From the NCBI GenBank assembly GCA_012965485.1, contig DTSF01000271.1:1-8070 (forward strand): a stretch of 8,070 bases of DNA. The letters are read 5' to 3'. The translations under genes and the position numbers were made by a program. The notes beneath the pieces were generated by a model that worked only from the letters and a program-made list of their open reading frames with translations, had not been told where the DNA came from and did no database searches. The DNA comes from Dehalococcoidia bacterium. GTDB lineage: Bacteria > Chloroflexota > Dehalococcoidia > SAR202 > UBA826. Position 1 is the stretch's first letter. Every line of letters starts with the position of its first letter. Shown here piece by piece: positions 6,413 through 8,070 of this stretch.

Positions 6413-7696
6413 TAATATATCCCTCACCATTATGGTGTGATCTCTATGAGGACCGGTGGATATTATATCCACCGGACAGCCAATCAACTCCTCCAAACGA
6501 TCCACATAAATTCGAGCGTTAGTCGGCAGCTCCGATATATTCGATATGCCCGCAGTAGGGACATCCCATCCATCCAAAGTCTCATAAACAGGTGAACACT
6601 TTTCTAACGCGGCGACTCCTCCAGGAGGTTCGTCAAGAAGGTCACCATCTAATTCGTACCCCACACAGATATTTACTGAATCCAGGTGATCTAAAACATC
6701 CAATCTCGTGATTACAGCGGAAGTATATCCATTAATCCTATTGCTATAACTCGCAAGTACCCCGTCAAACCACCCTACCCGCCTTGCGCGTCCTGTTGTC
6801 GTACCAAACTCCTTGGCTATTGTACGAATACCTTCACCGACATCATCAAATAATTCTGTAGGAAATGGCCCAGAGCCAACTCTTGTATTGTAGGCTTTGA
6901 ATATACCAAGCACATTTGTAATTTGTTTTGGTTGAATTGCCAACCCAGTACTCGCACCTCCAATGGTGGGGCTTGAAGAGGTGACAAAAGGATAAGTCCC
7001 ATGGTCTAGATCGAGCAGTATACCCTGGGCTCCCTCGAGGACTACAGTGCCACCCGAATCCAATACCTCATTTACATATCTACCTACTGGTTTTATAAGA
7101 GGCCCCAGAAAGTCTTTCCACATCCTACTTTTATCCAAAATGTAGTCTATAGATACGGAATCAACCTCATACACCTTCGTCAATACTCTATTCACGAAGG
7201 GAAGGACTTCTTCCAGGCGGTGCCTTAAACCTTCTAAATCCAAAAGATCTGCCGCCCTTATACCCGTTCTAGATGTTTTGTCACTGTATGCAGGGCCAAT
7301 ACCCTTCCCAGTGGTACCAATTGCAAAGTCGCCCCGCTCACTTTCAGCTAAGGTGTCCAACATTACATGGTAAGGCATTATTAGGTGAGCCCTCTCACTG
7401 ACCATTAAGGAGCGACTCACATCTATGCCACTTTGTTTCAAAGCTTCCATTTCTTCAATTAAGACATCGGGGTCCACAACGACTCCATTGCCTATAACAT
7501 TCATTACCCCGTCACTGAAAACGCCACAAGGAACCAAATGGAGACTGAAATCACCTAAATCATTTATAACTGTATGCCCCGCGTTATTGCCACCAGAGAA
7601 TCTAGCCACAATATCTGCTCGTCTCGACAGATAGTCTATGATTTTACCCTTACCCTCATCACCCCACTGGGCACCGAGGATGGCATAGGCGGGCAT
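6404..7696 (-). CDS. purA: adenylosuccinate synthetase
   Basis: PurA joins IMP and aspartate using GTP to give adenylosuccinate, the first committed step to AMP, in the cytoplasm as a homodimer. The 430-residue product has the normal length. Motifs: GDEGKGK phosphate loop (12-18) with catalytic Asp13; GGNNAGHT with His41; GTTGKGIGPAYSDK (127-140); EGAQG (221-225); TTTGRARRVGWFD (299-311), the aspartate-binding and Arg-rich loop; guanine-recognition TRLD (330-333); and GPHRDHTI near the end. The usual Lys of TKLD is Arg here, a conservative change. The ATG at 7696 was chosen over an in-frame TTG six bases upstream (7702) because GAGGAG (7705-7710) is eight bases from the ATG but only two from the TTG, and the family begins with this short lead into the beta-strand. 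It is alone between convergent dapA and a long leader. Confidence 0.97.
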   Translation of the reverse strand: MPAYAILGAQWGDEGKGKIIDYLSRRADIVARFSGGNNAGHTVINDLGDFSLHLVPCGVFSDGVMNVIGNGVVVDPDVLIEEMEALKQSGIDVSRSLMVSERAHLIMPYHVMLDTLAESERGDFAIGTTGKGIGPAYSDKTSRTGIRAADLLDLEGLRHRLEEVLPFVNRVLTKVYEVDSVSIDYILDKSRMWKDFLGPLIKPVGRYVNEVLDSGGTVVLEGAQGILLDLDHGTYPFVTSSSPTIGGASTGLAIQPKQITNVLGIFKAYNTRVGSGPFPTELFDDVGEGIRTIAKEFGTTTGRARRVGWFDGVLASYSNRINGYTSAVITRLDVLDHLDSVNICVGYELDGDLLDEPPGGVAALEKCSPVYETLDGWDVPTAGISNISELPTNARIYVDRLEELIGCPVDIISTGPHRDHTIMVRDILIS

Positions 7697-7704
7697 TAGC
7701 AAAT

Positions 7705-7710
7705 CTCCTC
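7705..7710 (-). promoter_or_regulatory. purA Shine-Dalgarno that selects the ATG start
   Basis: On the minus strand GAGGAG ends eight bases before ATG 7696 and two before TTG 7702. The spacing favours the ATG. The nine-base context TTGAGGAGA is repeated upstream at 7768-7776. Confidence 0.7.
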
Positions 7711-7730
7711 AACTAGTATCAATAAATTAT

Positions 7731-7760
7731 TCAACCTGGGAAACTAGATATTTCGGGCAA
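7731..7760 (-). other. possible 9-codon leader reading frame before purA
   Basis: On the minus strand, TTG at 7760 opens a frame reading MPEISSFPG followed by TGA (7733-7731). Eight bases before it is GAGGAG (7774-7769), the same sequence and spacing as the purA site. Such a short frame can easily arise by chance and codes for no evident purine- or aspartate-related bias. Listed because the ribosome-site copy is exact. Confidence 0.15.
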
Positions 7761-7805
7761 AAAAATTTCTCCTCAATGAGGGTCCGGACCTCGAAACGCG
7801 GACTC
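7759..7805 (-). promoter_or_regulatory. purA leader with competing hairpins and a T7 run, possible attenuator
   Basis: Reading the minus strand, GAGTCCG (7805-7799) can pair with CGGACCCTC (7786-7778) with a two-base bulge. Alternatively CCTC (7781-7778) can pair with GAGG (7774-7771) over an ATT loop, followed five bases later by seven T (7765-7759). The two pairings share 7778-7781 and cannot form together, which is the layout of a terminator/antiterminator switch. The terminator stem is only four pairs, so this is tentative. No known riboswitch core was recognised. Confidence 0.3.
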
Positions 7806-7828
7806 TTCACAGGGAGATATCGCCCTGA

Positions 7829-7837
7829 AGTATAACA
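7829..7837 (-). promoter_or_regulatory. candidate extended -10 promoter for purA
   Basis: The minus strand reads TGT-TATACT: a five-of-six -10 box preceded by the TGn extension, which can compensate for a poor -35. No good -35 lies 16-18 bases upstream. Transcription would begin near 7822, giving a leader of about 125 bases before the purA ATG that includes the hairpin region at 7759-7805. Confidence 0.4.
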
Positions 7838-7865
7838 GAAGTCTGAGGATCAAATACTGTGTTTC

Positions 7866-7887
7866 ACAAACTTTTATAAAAATTTGT
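7866..7887 (-). terminator. 22-base AT-rich palindrome over the end of the oxidoreductase gene
   Basis: ACAAA-TTTTT-ATA-AAAGTTTGT on the minus strand folds on itself along its whole length with a single G-U pair: nine pairs around a TATA loop. It covers the stop codon (7874-7876). It may act as the transcript end of the oxidoreductase gene upstream of the purA promoter. AT-only stems are weak, and no separate T run follows. Confidence 0.35.
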
Positions 7888-8070
7888 TAGCATGCTCCTC
7901 TAATTGAGCTAAAGCCTCCGATTCCCCCACACTATCAATTGTCAAAACCACTCGTTCAGCACCGGCAGAGAAAAGCTCATCGACCACACTTGGGTCAGGT
8001 GTGGCACCATAAACTGTTATACCTATTGAAGAAACGTCTCTGCCGGCTTCGTCACAAAGTTCTTTCAGTA
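7874..8070 (-). CDS. C-terminal end of a probable LLM-class flavin/F420-type oxidoreductase, cut by the window edge
   Basis: Reading the minus strand in from base 8068, 64 codons are open to a TAA at 7874-7876. They give LKELCDEAGRDVSS, then IGITVYGATPDPSVVDEL, FSAGAERVVLTI and a C-terminal helix ending HANKFL. The pattern (a helix ending in CxEAGRDxSxI, a beta-strand ITVYGATPDP, then a helix, an AGAERVV strand and a last helix) is that of the C-terminus of bacterial luciferase-like (LLM) monooxygenases and F420-dependent oxidoreductases. These are TIM-barrel enzymes that use reduced flavin or F420. The catalytic and cofactor-binding parts lie outside the window, so neither substrate nor cofactor can be stated. 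It is on the same strand as purA, 177 bases upstream, with a probable promoter between, so the two are probably separate units. Confidence 0.65.
   Translation of the reverse strand, partial: LKELCDEAGRDVSSIGITVYGATPDPSVVDELFSAGAERVVLTIDSVGESEALAQLEEHANKFL

Noticed and set aside
7425..7634. 69-codon plus-strand frame inside purA
   Set aside because: Antisense to the conserved N-terminal half of purA, with low-complexity composition; a shadow frame.
7776..7826. tRNA- or 4.5S-like look of the GGTCCGGACC region upstream of purA
   Set aside because: No cloverleaf arms, anticodon loop or acceptor stem can be assembled, and the SRP RNA apical loop (GGAAGCAG type) is absent. Treated as leader hairpins instead.
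7811..7826. AGGG-AGATATCG-CCCT near-palindrome as an operator upstream of purA
   Set aside because: One mismatched pair and no known regulator motif; it overlaps the predicted transcript start but cannot be supported further.
1..8070. mobile elements, CRISPR arrays, prophage or defence genes
   Set aside because: All complete genes are conserved housekeeping genes. No transposase, integrase, regular short repeats or composition shift is visible.

Overview
The window reads as ordinary chromosomal DNA of a free-living bacterium with moderately low GC, compact spacing and frequent TTG start codons. The gene set (rpsO-pnp, a dapB-asd-dapA block, purA, and the tail of an LLM-class flavin/F420-type oxidoreductase) and the look of the proteins suggest a Chloroflexota lineage, perhaps marine SAR202/Dehalococcoidia. 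That assignment is inferred from protein style and gene order and has not been tested.

Layout, left to right. Bases 1-693 are the 3' part of an alpha/beta hydrolase gene (+), followed by an AT-rich hairpin. From about 730 to 6378 there is one run of plus-strand genes: rpsO (S15), pnp (polynucleotide phosphorylase), dapB, asd and dapA. Gaps shrink to 4 bases between asd and dapA. purA (adenylosuccinate synthetase) then runs on the minus strand, converging on dapA with 25 bases between the stop codons. Its 177-base upstream region contains an extended -10 promoter candidate and a structured, possibly regulatory leader. The last ~200 bases hold the C-terminal end of a second minus-strand gene, an LLM-family oxidoreductase that enters from beyond the window.

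Function. rpsO and pnp form the widespread ribosomal-protein/RNA-turnover pair. asd, dapA and dapB carry out consecutive steps from aspartyl phosphate to tetrahydrodipicolinate, supplying lysine and diaminopimelate. asd also feeds threonine and methionine. purA makes the committed step to AMP and also consumes aspartate.

Most notable points. (1) PNPase carries two tandem C-terminal S1 domains, about two-thirds identical to each other, where the usual architecture has one. (2) The conserved N-terminus of PNPase continues upstream of the only conventional start codon (TTG at 1199). No ATG, GTG or TTG exists in that extension, and an ATT at 1157 sits 9 bases after a perfect AGGAG, so a rare AUU start is likely. 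(3) That Shine-Dalgarno lies inside a 15-base palindrome. (4) dapA and purA end in a shared 9-bp inverted repeat that encodes Ile-Ser-stop for both. (5) The purA leader has competing hairpins, a T7 run and a duplicated Shine-Dalgarno followed by a 9-codon reading frame. No clearly new biological system is visible. The interest lies in these local features.
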